From Saprospiraceae bacterium (GTDB taxonomy: Bacteria > Bacteroidota > Bacteroidia > Chitinophagales > Saprospiraceae): a DNA stretch of 32,671 bases. The notes beneath the pieces were generated by a model. That model saw nothing but the letters and a program-made list of their open reading frames with translations, was not told the origin of the DNA and ran no database searches. The stretch spans positions 4,161 to 36,831 of the forward strand of contig JAHDCG010000057.1 in the NCBI GenBank assembly GCA_020629965.1, in the 5' to 3' direction. Position numbers and translations under genes: made by a program. Positions 1 to 7,629 of the stretch are shown here, piece after piece (within the stretch, counting starts at the first letter, position 1; every line of letters starts with the position of its first letter).

Positions 1-319
1 ACCGATACACCACCGCCGTCCCCGTCGCCACTACCATCAGCATCCCGCCGTTGGCACCGAGGGTTTCATAGTCCAAATCCACTCCGATTATCGCATTGGC
101 ACCGCTGTTTTTTGCCTGTTGCGTCATTTCTGCCATCGCCGTGTCTTTTGCTTCGCGCAGCACCCGCTCGTAGCTGCCCGAACGCCCGCCGACAATGTCG
201 CGGATGCCGGCAAAAAAGTCTTTAAAAACATTGGCACCGATAATGGTCTCGCCGCTGACGAGTCCGATAAACTCGATGATTTCGCGGTCTTGTAAGGAAG
301 AAGTGGTGGTGATTAACAT
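1..319 (-). CDS. YbjQ/UPF0145 family protein, C-terminus cut by window edge
   Basis: The reading frame starts at the ATG at 319-317 and runs off the left edge, giving 106 residues of a family that is usually about 105-110 long, so only a few residues are missing. It begins MLITTTSSLQDREIIEFIGL and contains the family core: GETIIGANVFKDFFAGIRDI, then GGRSGSYE, then an Ala-rich helix, and NANAIIGVD-like NSGANAIIGVDLDYE. The family forms small pentameric proteins called putative heavy-metal-binding; the biochemical role is not established. The identification rests on the GxYE and GANAIIGVD motifs and is firm; function is unknown. No partner gene is visible on this side. Confidence 0.85.
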   Translation of the reverse strand, partial: MLITTTSSLQDREIIEFIGLVSGETIIGANVFKDFFAGIRDIVGGRSGSYERVLREAKDTAMAEMTQQAKNSGANAIIGVDLDYETLGANGGMLMVVATGTAVVYR

Positions 320-515
320 AGATTTTATTGATTTAAAGTTGTGCGTTCCGTAGCGTCGATTTTAACCGACCGGCTTTTCATAGAAAAGGAAACAATGCCG
401 ATTTTGTTCTTTCCCGACCGGAAAAAACCACCCCCCTACAAGTGCCACCGGCACGAAGCACTTCAGCCCGGTACGTGTGTGCCGGGCCGGGCCCGGTCGG
501 TATAAATCAAAACAG

Positions 516-2054
516 TTACTCCACGCAAACCTCCGGCCGCTCCCCCATTTCATACTGCGTCATCAACTTCTCCAATCGGTCTTCGTAAGTCCCGTCGTCC
601 GTCTCCAAAGCCGCGATTTCCTTGATAATATCGTAGCGACAGGTCCAAATGCGGTGACGCAGATTTTGCACACGGCATTCCAATTCTTCATAAAAACTAA
701 ATTCGAATCTGCGCTGAAAATCGTCGATTTGCTCCAAGTATTGCTTCGCACGCTCACAGTCGGCGGCGGCGTAGCCCTGCATCGTCCAGTCTTTAATTTG
801 CAGGATATTGTCGCAGTAAAACTCCTCGGATTGGTAGCCTTGATACAGCGTATCGCCCTGCGCGACGAAGTCCTTCCACAGCATTTCAATTTGCACACCG
901 TTGGCGCGGTACTGCTCATTGAGGGCGGCGAGTTCGTTCAGTTTTTGAAAAGTTTCGTCGGAAAGCACGACCGGATTGGTACGCTGCATTTCGTCGATTT
1001 GGTCGAGGCGGTCGGCTGCCATTTCGCAGACCAAAGCAAAACCGTCCATGATGTAAGCGCGAATTAAATCCTCGCCGTCACAGTATTCATAGCCGTATTT
1101 GCCCATGTGTTTGACGGTATTATCGGGCAAAAACGCTTTCCATGCCACATTCAAAGCCGCTACGCCGGAGTTGTTATCATTGACGGCGGTTTTCAATTTT
1201 CTGATTTGTGTCGCCAATTCGCCTTTCGGCGCAAAGCCCGTTTCTTCTTCCAACTTCTCGATTTGCGCCAACATTTCTTCGCCCGCATTACACACATTTG
1301 CCGCGCCCTGCAAAACCAAAATTTTCATATTCGGCACGGGATAGCAGGGATACAGCGACATTTCCTCATCGTAGCCTTGCGACTCACCGGTTTTGACAAA
1401 TTGATTCCAGACTGCATCTAACTTCTCCAATTCCTGAAAATAACGCTTCATTTGCGACGCATTTTCCGCCAACCCCTTTACGTCATCTACGCGCAGAGAT
1501 GTTTTTTCGGTCAGGCGCAAAGTTCGATTTTCAAAAATATCTTTGGCTTTGTTTACATCGCCGCGACACAGATTATAATGCGCCGTCATGTAAGAATATT
1601 TGGCGAGCGTACTCTTTTCACAGGTCGATTTTGCCGCCGTAATATTTTCCATCTCAATGGTGTTAATCTCTTCGGTCTCCAAAAATTTCACCCACAGCGC
1701 ATCCATGCTGTAGTAAGCCTTAATTTTTTTGCTCAAATCTTCCGCCTTCGCCTCGAAACCCTTGATACCTTCGATAATCGACGGCTTAACGGTCTTGATT
1801 TCATTCAGCAAATCCTCGGCAATATCTACGTCGCTTTGGCAAAAATCCGTATTGGCATTCATCAGCAAATACTTTGCGTAGTCCGCCGGTTCGTAAGCTT
1901 TATCGGGGCGCATCAACTCGCTCATATTGGAAATCTTATTGTTTTCCAAAAACTCTTTCCACGTCTCGTCGAAGTTGCCGCCCTGCGCGTCGGCATTTGC
2001 GGAAATGAGGAAAAAAGCGAGTAAGAAAAAGAAAGAAAAAAGATTGGTACGCAT
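516..2054 (-). CDS. Secreted protein of five Trp/Cys helical repeats
   Basis: I do not recognise this family. I chose the ATG at 2054 because it opens with a good signal peptide (MRTNLFSFFFLLAFFLISAN, cleavage near ADAQ); an in-frame ATG 48 bases upstream would bury it. The 512-residue protein consists of five degenerate repeats of about 88-95 residues. Each opens with W-x2-F (Trp at 32, 121, 216, 305, 393), and repeats 2-5 carry two cysteines 18-19 residues apart (145/163, 237/255, 325/343, 414/433); repeat 1 keeps only Cys72. The rest is charged and helical, with heptad-like stretches. Paired cysteines in an exported protein suggest one disulfide per repeat. It is probably periplasmic or surface-located, since no T9SS sorting domain or lipobox is seen. 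It stands alone, divergent from the SDR gene. Confidence 0.75.
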   Translation of the reverse strand: MRTNLFSFFFLLAFFLISANADAQGGNFDETWKEFLENNKISNMSELMRPDKAYEPADYAKYLLMNANTDFCQSDVDIAEDLLNEIKTVKPSIIEGIKGFEAKAEDLSKKIKAYYSMDALWVKFLETEEINTIEMENITAAKSTCEKSTLAKYSYMTAHYNLCRGDVNKAKDIFENRTLRLTEKTSLRVDDVKGLAENASQMKRYFQELEKLDAVWNQFVKTGESQGYDEEMSLYPCYPVPNMKILVLQGAANVCNAGEEMLAQIEKLEEETGFAPKGELATQIRKLKTAVNDNNSGVAALNVAWKAFLPDNTVKHMGKYGYEYCDGEDLIRAYIMDGFALVCEMAADRLDQIDEMQRTNPVVLSDETFQKLNELAALNEQYRANGVQIEMLWKDFVAQGDTLYQGYQSEEFYCDNILQIKDWTMQGYAAADCERAKQYLEQIDDFQRRFEFSFYEELECRVQNLRHRIWTCRYDIIKEIAALETDDGTYEDRLEKLMTQYEMGERPEVCVE

Positions 2055-2095
2055 AAAATGTTGGTTGTTTGAATGTGTCTTTGTGAATATTCGTG

Positions 2096-2103
2096 CAAAC
2101 ATA
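2096..2103 (-). promoter_or_regulatory. Bacteroidota -7 element (TATGTTTG) of the repeat-protein gene
   Basis: The minus strand reads TATGTTTG, matching TAnnTTTG, about 41 bases before the ATG at 2054, which predicts a leader of roughly 35 bases. No TTTG is found at the usual distance for a -33 box, so support is partial. Confidence 0.4.
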
Positions 2104-2180
2104 ACACGTTTTCAAAAAGAAAAAGTAACGCACTGCTTTCGGAAATTATTCTTTTACCCGGCGGAATAAGTACTATATAA

Positions 2181-2256
2181 CAAAAATTCTTTTGAATTTT
2201 TGTTGTTTAAAAGTTTAGGCGTTTAGACGCCTTTAGCAGTTAAACGCCTAAACAAA
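2181..2256. repeat. Dispersed intergenic repeat with octad arms (copy A)
   Basis: An AT-rich block (AAAAATTC, GAATTTTTGTTGTTTAA) is followed by a perfect 13-base inverted repeat, GTTTAGGCGTTTA at 2213-2225 and TAAACGCCTAAAC at 2241-2253. The left part aligns closely with the reverse complement of 19700-19735, so the element occurs at least twice here in opposite orientation. It lies between the divergent repeat-protein and SDR genes. Confidence 0.7.
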
Positions 2257-2480
2257 AACATCGAAAGAACTAAAATAAACTTCTGTTACACGGTAATAAA
2301 CAAAAAGCCGAAAATTTCGGAAAATGAACAGCCGCCCGCCGCTTTCGTTTTAATCCCGTATTTTCTAACCAAAAAACGGCAATGCGGTAAAATACGGGTC
2401 GAAAACTTTACGAAACTTTTGAAGATAAAACAGACGAAGGTATAAGGAAAAAAGGCAGGCATTCACATTTTCCGTGACAC

Positions 2481-2512
2481 CCCTCTCTCCTCTCCTCTGA
2501 CTCCTCTCTCCT
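2481..2512 (-). repeat. Degenerate heptad array, GAGAG type, 5' of SDR gene
   Basis: CCTCTCT-type units repeat with a period of 7. The G-rich strand is the minus strand, reading away from the SDR gene that starts 74 bases downstream. Same class as the arrays at 9066 and 23741. Confidence 0.6.
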
Positions 2513-2585
2513 AAAACACCGAGAGTAAAATCAATCTTCGCTACCGCCCCTTACATCTGACCGTAAAGCCACAAAAAAAATTATT

Positions 2586-3329
2586 ATGGACTTAAATGGA
2601 AAAACCGCAATCATCACCGGCGCCAGCAGCGGTATCGGACGCGCAACTGCTAAAATGCTCGCCCGCGACGGCGCAAACGTGGTCTTAGCGGCAAGACGTG
2701 AAAAGGAACTGAAAGAACTGAAAAATGAAATCGAAAAGGACGGCGGCAAGGCTCTGGTCGTAGAAACGGATGTCACTAAACGCGACGACGTGAAAAACTT
2801 GTGGTCAAAAACCGAAGCCGAATACGGCACCTGTGACATCCTCGTCAACAACGCCGGCATCATGCCCTTGAGCTACATGAAAAACTTTCACGTGGACGAA
2901 TGGCTGAAAACCGTGGACGTCAATCTGAACGGTGTACTGTACTGCATTGCCGAAATTATGCCCGCCATGATTAAGCAAAAAAGCGGTCACATCGTGAATA
3001 TATCGAGCACGGCGGGGCGCGAAGTGATGAAGGGAAGCGCGGTTTATTCCGCCACAAAATTCGGAGTGCGCGCCCTGAGTGACGGGCTGCGCATGGAGCT
3101 GTCACCCGAGTTCGGCATCTTCGTGACCTGCATCGAACCCGGTGCCGTCGAGACGGAACTCACCGAAAGTATCACTGACAAAGAGCTGATGGAGGATTTC
3201 AAAGATATGTTTGCCGACTTAGACTTTTTGGATGCGGAAGATATTGCCAAAGCCATACATTACTCGGTCACGCAGGGCGACAAAGTGAATGTGGCGGAGT
3301 TGCAGGTGCGCCCGGTGGGGCAGGGATAA
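2586..3329 (+). CDS. Short-chain dehydrogenase/reductase (SDR), classical type
   Basis: This 247-residue protein has the normal length and all hallmarks of a classical SDR oxidoreductase. It has the Rossmann nucleotide motif TGASSGIG at 11-18, the NNAG structural motif at 88-91, and the catalytic triad Ser141, Tyr154 and Lys158 (NISSTAG and YSATKFG). The Arg-Arg after the second beta strand (AARREKE, about 36-39) favours NADPH over NADH. The sequence resembles the YdfG/serine-3-dehydrogenase-like subgroup that acts on small hydroxy acids or alcohols, but the substrate cannot be read from sequence. It is cytosolic. It stands alone on the plus strand, with a 220-base structured region before a terminator. 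Confidence 0.92.
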   Translation: MDLNGKTAIITGASSGIGRATAKMLARDGANVVLAARREKELKELKNEIEKDGGKALVVETDVTKRDDVKNLWSKTEAEYGTCDILVNNAGIMPLSYMKNFHVDEWLKTVDVNLNGVLYCIAEIMPAMIKQKSGHIVNISSTAGREVMKGSAVYSATKFGVRALSDGLRMELSPEFGIFVTCIEPGAVETELTESITDKELMEDFKDMFADLDFLDAEDIAKAIHYSVTQGDKVNVAELQVRPVGQG

Positions 3330-3354
3330 AAAATTGAAAAAGAGAGAAGGTGTC

Positions 3355-3532
3355 AGGTACGAGGTACTTCTTTTTTAAACCAAAGAGAATAACTTGAAAT
3401 TTTTCGGTTTTTTGTCTAAGAAAGTACCCCGTACCTTCGACTCCGATTTTAGGTACGGGGTACTTCTTTGTCAGACAAAACGAAATATTTCGGTATTTCT
3501 CCGGTCTTTGCAAACAAAAGTACCTCGTACCT
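3355..3532. repeat. Nested-palindrome cassette 1 (GGTACGRGGTACTT x4)
   Basis: Four copies of one motif alternate in orientation: + at 3355-3373, - at 3418-3436, + at 3451-3469 and - at 3516-3532. The outer pair uses CGAGG and its complement, the inner pair CGGGG and its complement, so 1 pairs with 4 and 2 pairs with 3. The inner arms extend into complementary flanks (TTTTTTGTCT at 3406-3416 against AGACAAAACG at 3473-3482). The geometry is that of a REPIN/BIME-like element. No matching transposase is in the window. Confidence 0.8.
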
Positions 3533-3547
3533 TTCTACCGAAAAAGT

Positions 3548-3587
3548 ACAGCCGTGAGACTAAGCTCTCACGGCTGTTTTCTTTTTT
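3548..3587 (+). terminator. Hairpin terminator downstream of cassette 1
   Basis: A perfect 12-base stem, ACAGCCGTGAGA (3548-3559) with TCTCACGGCTGT (3566-3577), is followed by a T-rich run on the plus strand. It ends either the SDR transcript or a separate RNA that includes cassette 1. Confidence 0.75.
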
Positions 3588-3721
3588 CCTCCAAAAGCCT
3601 TTAACTTTACCCTAACCTCGCTGCTGTATGGAAAATTCATTTTCCGCTCATCTTCAACCGATTTAAAGTTTTTAGAAAGAAGGCACAAAAGCATTTTTAT
3701 ACGGAAAAACCGTAGAACGAA

Positions 3722-3756
3722 GCAGTCTAACGTCTAAAATCTAATATCTAACATCT
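3722..3756 (-). repeat. Degenerate heptad array, NTTAGAY type, 5' of PKD gene
   Basis: On the minus strand it reads AGATGTT, AGATATT, AGATTTT, AGACGTT in register, ending AGACTGCT. It matches the array at 14533 in inverted orientation, including the AGACTGCTT end. It ends 13 bases before the ATG of the T9SS protein and reads away from it. Confidence 0.75.
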
Positions 3757-3768
3757 CAAAAAAAAAGC

Positions 3769-5532
3769 ATGAACCTACGCTACTTCTTCGCCCTCCTCGC
3801 CCTCTGCCTCGCCGGTCAAGTCGCCGCGCAGTGCCCCGGTTGCATCACCGATTTACCGCCGGATTTGCCCGCCGATACCGTTTATCTCGACAATCCCGAG
3901 CCGGGGCAGGTCGGTGTTTATTACGACCAAGACATCAGTTTTCGCCTGCCGCAAACGACGGCTGCCGTTGACCCCGACATTAGTCCGGCGCTCAATATCA
4001 GCAACATCGAAATTACCTCGGTGACGGGTCTGCCCCCGGGTTTGCAGTGGGAAGCGTCGCAACTCGACTTCGACACCGGCGACGGAGAGACCGACGGCTG
4101 CGTCAAATTTTGCGGCACCCCGCTGGTCTCCGACTCCTTTTACGTGCAAGTCACCGTCGATGCCTCCGTCCTCATCACGACGCAGGAAGCCTCTTTTGAA
4201 ATCGGCTTTTACATCGCCCCCGCCGAGACGGCAACCGACGGATTTTCTATGACCGATAACGTAGATTGCGGCGAAGCGACCGTTTCTTTTACCAACAACA
4301 TTCCCTCTAACGGCAACGACGGCGTGATGTACTTTTGGGATTTCGGCAACGGCACGACCTCTAACGCCGAAAACCCCGCCGACGTTACCTACTCCGAACC
4401 CGGCAGCTACGAGGTCAGTTACGAAGTCGTCATCGACACCCTCGGCTACTTTCTCACCGAAGTTGTCATTGCCGACGCGGGCTGCACCGACCTCATCGGC
4501 ACGGCGGATTTTTACATCCGCATCTACGACCCGAGCGGCGCGGAAGTTTTCGCTTCCAATACCATCAGTAACGACCCGCCCGTGGTTTTTGCCGTGCCTT
4601 CGCTGCTTTTGACGGCGGGCACTTATTCGATAGAAGTCAAAGACGACGACCCTTTTCAGCAGGTCGATTGCGGTACGGTGACGTTTAATTTTGCGACGGA
4701 AGGCACGTTGTTTGACGGAGAATTAGCCGTAGATTTAGACATTGTAAATCCGACAAATACGGTCAGCTCGACCGGCACGGTGACGGTTTTTGCGGAGCCG
4801 GATGCGCCGCAAATTACACCCGCCGACCCCGAGCCGTTGTGCGCGGGCGAAACGATTACCCTGTCCGTCGCCGAATACGAAACCATCACTTGGTACGTCG
4901 ATGATGAACTGATTCCGACGGCAACCGCCAACACTCTGGAAGTCGCCACAGCGGGCGTTTATTATGCGGTGTACACCTCGGCGGAAGGCTGCTCTGCGGC
5001 TTCCGCGACGACTGCCGTAGCGGTGCAGCCCGTCCCCGCCAATCCGTTTTTTGCTTTTAACGAAAACGAACTCTACGTCACCAATCCCGAAAATTTGCCC
5101 GACAATTACACGCTGCAATGGTTCTTCGACGGCGCACCCATCGAGGGCGCGGACGGTCTCGCCATCTGCATGGAAGCCTCGGGCGACTACGACCTCACGG
5201 TCACGGACACCGAAACCGGCTGCACGGCGACCCACAGCAACTTCCAGGTTTTCTTCCCGAACGAAGGCTGTGCGTCGAGTTTGCACAACATCTCGGTCAG
5301 CGGTCTGAATATTTACCCCAACCCGACAACCGGATTTTTGACTTTAGATTTACCGGATGCCGCCACGGAAACCGCCGTCATTTACGACCTGCGCGGCGCG
5401 ATTTTGTGGCAGGGGGAAATCGACTTGCGCACCCCTTATACCTTCGACGTCTCTGATTTTGCGGAAGGAATTTATGTGTTGAAAATCAAGAGAAAGGGAG
5501 AGATTTATCGGGAGCGATTTGTGAAGCTTTGA
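3769..5532 (+). CDS. T9SS-secreted PKD-domain protein
   Basis: This 587-residue protein has a signal peptide (MNLRYFFALLALCLAG, cleavage after VAAQ) and a C-terminal T9SS type A sorting domain (about 510-587: NIYPNPTTGFLTLDL, YDLRGAILWQGE, FAEGIYVLKI, ending RERFVKL). Between them is a Cys-rich N-terminal region (CPGC, CVKFCGTP) with an immunoglobulin-like appearance. A PKD domain follows near residues 185-225 (YFWDFGNGTTSNAENP, then YSEPGSYEV), then further beta-sandwich regions with LCAGETITL and CTATHS repeats typical of Bacteroidota surface proteins. It is inferred to be exported through the inner membrane by Sec and across the outer membrane by T9SS, then released or attached to the surface. 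No enzyme domain is seen, so adhesion or binding is the likely role. Nested-palindrome cassettes lie on both sides. Confidence 0.88.
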   Translation: MNLRYFFALLALCLAGQVAAQCPGCITDLPPDLPADTVYLDNPEPGQVGVYYDQDISFRLPQTTAAVDPDISPALNISNIEITSVTGLPPGLQWEASQLDFDTGDGETDGCVKFCGTPLVSDSFYVQVTVDASVLITTQEASFEIGFYIAPAETATDGFSMTDNVDCGEATVSFTNNIPSNGNDGVMYFWDFGNGTTSNAENPADVTYSEPGSYEVSYEVVIDTLGYFLTEVVIADAGCTDLIGTADFYIRIYDPSGAEVFASNTISNDPPVVFAVPSLLLTAGTYSIEVKDDDPFQQVDCGTVTFNFATEGTLFDGELAVDLDIVNPTNTVSSTGTVTVFAEPDAPQITPADPEPLCAGETITLSVAEYETITWYVDDELIPTATANTLEVATAGVYYAVYTSAEGCSAASATTAVAVQPVPANPFFAFNENELYVTNPENLPDNYTLQWFFDGAPIEGADGLAICMEASGDYDLTVTDTETGCTATHSNFQVFFPNEGCASSLHNISVSGLNIYPNPTTGFLTLDLPDAATETAVIYDLRGAILWQGEIDLRTPYTFDVSDFAEGIYVLKIKRKGEIYRERFVKL

Positions 5533-5563
5533 GGATTTACGAATTACGATGTACGATTTACGA
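5533..5563 (+). repeat. Degenerate heptad array, NNTACGA type, at stop codon of PKD gene
   Basis: Units ATTTACG, AATTACG, ATGTACG, ATTTACG follow the TGA stop (5530-5532) after two bases, reading outward from the gene. The same type occurs at 5989 and 7481. Confidence 0.75.
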
Positions 5564-5594
5564 GGGGGCTGTCGGTAGCTTTTTTAGATTGTTG

Positions 5595-5796
5595 GTAATT
5601 GCTTAGGTGTCTGACGCTGATTTTTGGTAAAAGTCGAAAATATTGCAAATAAATATAAGGCTCAAGCGAAGAAAAGCGTCTGACACCGATGTTATGTTTA
5701 ACGCCGGTGTCAGACACTTTTTTTCTGTCGGATTTCGGTATAACATGATTTTTTCAATACTTGCTTGAGTCAAGTGTCAGACACCTAAGTAATTAC
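5595..5796. repeat. Nested-palindrome cassette 2 (GGTGTCWGACRC x4)
   Basis: Four copies of the near-palindrome GGTGTCWGACRC alternate in orientation, with cores at 5606, 5676, 5705 and 5774. The outer pair extends to a 21-base inverted repeat with one mismatch (5595-5615 against 5776-5796, core CTTAGGTGTCTGAC). Outer copies share central T, inner copies share central A, which supports 1-4 and 2-3 pairing. The spacing (70, 29, 69) is close to cassette 1 (63, 33, 65), but the motif is unrelated. Confidence 0.82.
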
Positions 5797-6056
5797 GAGT
5801 GTTGTTTTAATTTGAAATTGATTTCTTTGCAGGAAATACTTCGGTATGATTTATTCGTGTTTGTGGTTGGCGAAAATTATTCTTTCCTTTGAGGAAGTTT
5901 AGCAAATACACCTCATTAAAAAATAAATTGTGTAGACAGCCACCGGAATGAGCAACCCTCACTACCGAGTCAAACCAATCCGGCAAAAGTCGTACATCGT
6001 AAATCGTCCGCGACTGAAGTCGGGATTTCGCTACGCTCAATAAATCGTACATCACA
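5797..6056 (-). repeat. Gene-free stretch with interrupted TACGA heptads next to the isomerase start
   Basis: No convincing gene is present. Heptads of the CGTACAT/CGTAAAT type occur at 5989-6009 and again at 6042-6053, separated by a short hairpin (CGACT-GA-AGTCG, about 6011-6022). The C-poor strand reads away from the isomerase gene, whose start is three bases from the last unit. The segment 5807-5988 is unexplained. Confidence 0.5.
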
Positions 6057-6635
6057 TTGGGTTTTCAGAGAATTTTAAAAGACGCTCTCGCAGTCAAGCA
6101 ACGCATGTTGCAGGACGAAGAATTGCAGCAAAACATCGACAGGACGGTTGCTTTGCTCATTGACGTTTTTCGCGCCGGCGGAAAGGTGCTTTTCTGCGGA
6201 AACGGCGGCAGTGCGAGCGATGCTCAACATTTGGCAGCCGAATTTTCGGGGCGTTTTTTTATGGAGCGGGCACCGCTTTTTGCCGAGGCTTTGCACGTTA
6301 ATACTTCGTTTTTGACGGCGGTCAGCAATGATTACGGCTACGAAGCGGCATACGCGCGGATGATACGCGCTGCGGGCAGAAAAGGGGATGTTTTGGTGGC
6401 AATTTCGACTTCCGGTAATTCACCGAATATTTTAAATGCCGTGGCTGCCGCTAAAGAATGCGGCATGACGGTCATCGGTATGACGGGAGAGACGGGCGGA
6501 AAATTGCGAGACCGTTGTGATATCTTGCTGTCCGTACCTTCGCAGGTAACGCCGCGCATTCAGGAAGGACATATTTTGCTGGGGCATGTGTTTTGTGAAT
6601 TGACGGAGAGGGGGATTTTTGGAGAGGAAAAATGA
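6057..6635 (+). CDS. gmhA: Phosphoheptose isomerase (sedoheptulose 7-phosphate isomerase)
   Basis: A 192-residue SIS-domain protein of normal GmhA length. It would catalyse isomerisation of sedoheptulose 7-phosphate to D-glycero-D-manno-heptose 7-phosphate, the first step of heptose supply for lipopolysaccharide or glycan. Visible motifs are the sugar-phosphate loop CGNGGSASDAQHLAAEFSGRF, with the catalytic-type Glu in AAEF, STSGNSPN, and the C-terminal EGHILLGH containing the catalytic-type His. The TTG at 6057 is chosen as start: an in-frame TGA lies upstream (6015-6017), and the first ATG (6105) would remove the N-terminal helix typical of the family. It is cytosolic. DiaA, a related SIS protein, is the alternative, but the catalytic Glu and His favour an enzyme. 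A strong hairpin follows the stop at once. Confidence 0.88.
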   Translation: MGFQRILKDALAVKQRMLQDEELQQNIDRTVALLIDVFRAGGKVLFCGNGGSASDAQHLAAEFSGRFFMERAPLFAEALHVNTSFLTAVSNDYGYEAAYARMIRAAGRKGDVLVAISTSGNSPNILNAVAAAKECGMTVIGMTGETGGKLRDRCDILLSVPSQVTPRIQEGHILLGHVFCELTERGIFGEEK

Positions 6636-6637
6636 AT

Positions 6638-6684
6638 AAAAAAGCCGTAAAAAATCGTGATGGATTTTTTACGGCTTTTTTATT
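6638..6684. terminator. Bidirectional hairpin terminator after gmhA
   Basis: AAAAAGCCGTAAAAAATC pairs with GATTTTTTACGGCTTTTTT three bases after the gmhA stop, with a T run on both strands. Confidence 0.85.
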
Positions 6685-6710
6685 GAAATTGAGGAACGGC
6701 TGTCGTGAGA

Positions 6711-6775
6711 GACGCGTTTTCCCGCGTCTGTACCAAAGAAAAAAATCTGCCCAAATCCGCTAAATCCGCGAATCC
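6711..6775 (-). repeat. Hairpin plus nonad array
   Basis: A 7-base stem (AGACGCG 6711-6717 with CGCGTCT 6723-6729) is followed by 9-base units, CCAAATCCG, CTAAATCCG, CGAATCC (6751-6775). The C-poor strand is minus, reading away from rsmG. The layout resembles 27970-28024. Confidence 0.6.
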
Positions 6776-6804
6776 ATTGTGGCAAAGCGGGCAGAGACAC
6801 ACCT

Positions 6805-6832
6805 ATCAACCTCCACCTACCACCCATCACCC
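6805..6832 (-). repeat. Degenerate heptad array at 3' end of rsmG
   Basis: TCAACCT, CCACCTA, CCACCCA, TCACCCA repeat with period 7. Read outward from rsmG on the minus strand this is TGGGTGA then TGGGTGG, starting four bases after the TAA stop. Confidence 0.7.
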
Positions 6833-6836
6833 AATT

Positions 6837-7463
6837 TTACCCTTGCACGTAAACCACAAACTTCTCCTCAAAATATTCCTCATCGAAAAAGTCGGAAATG
6901 ACGTACACTTCCACGTATTGATTACCGGGCATTGCGGCGATTTCCGCATTGACGTTGCCGCCTTTTAAGGTAATCAATCCGTTGGGTACGCCGTGGCTTT
7001 GCTTGCGTTTGAGCAGCTTACGTGTCCACTCGTAGAGGCGGTCGAGGCGGGTGACGGCGCGGGCGAGTACGAAATCGAATTTGCGATTCAGCTCCTCGGC
7101 GCGGACGTGTTTAGCGACCGCGTTTTTCAATCCGATTTTATCAATAATTGAATTAGCGACGCGAATTTTTTTACCCGTTCCGTCCACCAGCGTAAATTTT
7201 GTTTCCGGAAAAAGAATCGCCAGCGGAATGCCCGGCAGACCGCCGCCCGTTCCCAAGTCCAGTATCTGTGCGCCGGGTTCAAACTGCACCATTTTCGCAA
7301 TCGCCAGAGAATGCAAGATATGCCGCTCATACAAATTATCGATGTCCTTACGGCTGACGACGTTAATTTTCTCGTTCCATTCCCGATACAAAGGCAGCAG
7401 TTGCGCAAATTGTGCCTGCTGCACTTCCGTCAAATCGGGGAAGTATTTTAGTATGATTTCCAT
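6837..7463 (-). CDS. rsmG: 16S rRNA (guanine-527-N7)-methyltransferase
   Basis: A 208-residue RsmG (GidB), the enzyme that methylates N7 of G527 in 16S rRNA using SAM. The start MEIILKYFPDLTE at 7463 gives the usual family length; the open frame continues upstream only through a small-RNA terminator and a repeat array. Motifs seen are YREWNEKINVVSRKD (N-terminal substrate region), HILHSLAIAK, the SAM loop ILDLGTGGGLPGIPLAI, and FVLARAVTRLD. The -7 element TACCTTTG sits four bases before the ATG, so the mRNA is probably leaderless or almost so. rsmG is often next to parA-parB near the origin; here parA is about 24 kb away, so that linkage is absent. It appears monocistronic. Confidence 0.93.
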   Translation of the reverse strand: MEIILKYFPDLTEVQQAQFAQLLPLYREWNEKINVVSRKDIDNLYERHILHSLAIAKMVQFEPGAQILDLGTGGGLPGIPLAILFPETKFTLVDGTGKKIRVANSIIDKIGLKNAVAKHVRAEELNRKFDFVLARAVTRLDRLYEWTRKLLKRKQSHGVPNGLITLKGGNVNAEIAAMPGNQYVEVYVISDFFDEEYFEEKFVVYVQG

Positions 7464-7467
7464 GCCG

Positions 7468-7475
7468 CAAAGGTA
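7468..7475 (-). promoter_or_regulatory. TACCTTTG -7 element immediately before rsmG ATG
   Basis: The minus strand reads TACCTTTGCGGC then ATG. The string TACCTTTGCGGC is identical to that before ruvX at 16683. With initiation expected 5-7 bases after the box, transcription would start at the start codon. Confidence 0.55.
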
Positions 7476-7480
7476 AGTAG

Positions 7481-7510
7481 GATTTACGATGTAAGATGTA
7501 CGATGTACGA
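7481..7510 (+). repeat. Degenerate heptad array, NNTACGA type, 5' of rsmG
   Basis: Units ATTTACG, ATGTAAG, ATGTACG, ATGTACG in register on the plus strand, reading away from rsmG. It lies where the rsmG -33 region should be. Confidence 0.7.
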
Positions 7511-7543
7511 AAATTGCGAGACGAATTAAATTTACATTCCGGC

Positions 7544-7575
7544 AAAAAAAAAGCCCGTGAAGGGTATTCACGGGC
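7544..7575 (-). terminator. Intrinsic terminator of the candidate small RNA
   Basis: A perfect 9-base stem, GCCCGTGAA (7553-7561) with TTCACGGGC (7567-7575), is followed on the minus strand by nine T residues. Confidence 0.85.
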
Positions 7576-7619
7576 GTAGGATAACGAATCTTACAATTCT
7601 TTAACCAAAACTTACACAT
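7544..7619 (-). ncRNA. Candidate small RNA with sigma-54-type promoter and own terminator
   Basis: A 76-base interval on the minus strand is bounded upstream by a -24/-12 promoter (7646-7630) whose predicted +1 is about 7619, and downstream by a strong intrinsic terminator (7575-7544). The upstream fusion-protein gene has its own terminator at 7736-7697, so this second terminator needs its own transcript. The predicted RNA starts at an ATG and could encode MCKFWLKNCKIR and onward, but that frame runs through the terminator hairpin, so a non-coding or attenuator role is more likely. No Rfam family is recognised. It might also be a leader that limits entry of transcripts into rsmG. Confidence 0.55.
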
Positions 7620-7629
7620 TAAAGAATAT

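Noticed and set aside
87-110. Second sigma-54 promoter (TTGGCAC near 87)
   Set aside because: It lies inside the YbjQ coding region, and the distance to the next TTGC is too long.
5807-6055. Small minus-strand gene or transposase remnant
   Set aside because: The frame runs through heptad repeats and the isomerase upstream region, has no recognised domain and no promoter. I only describe the stretch as unexplained.
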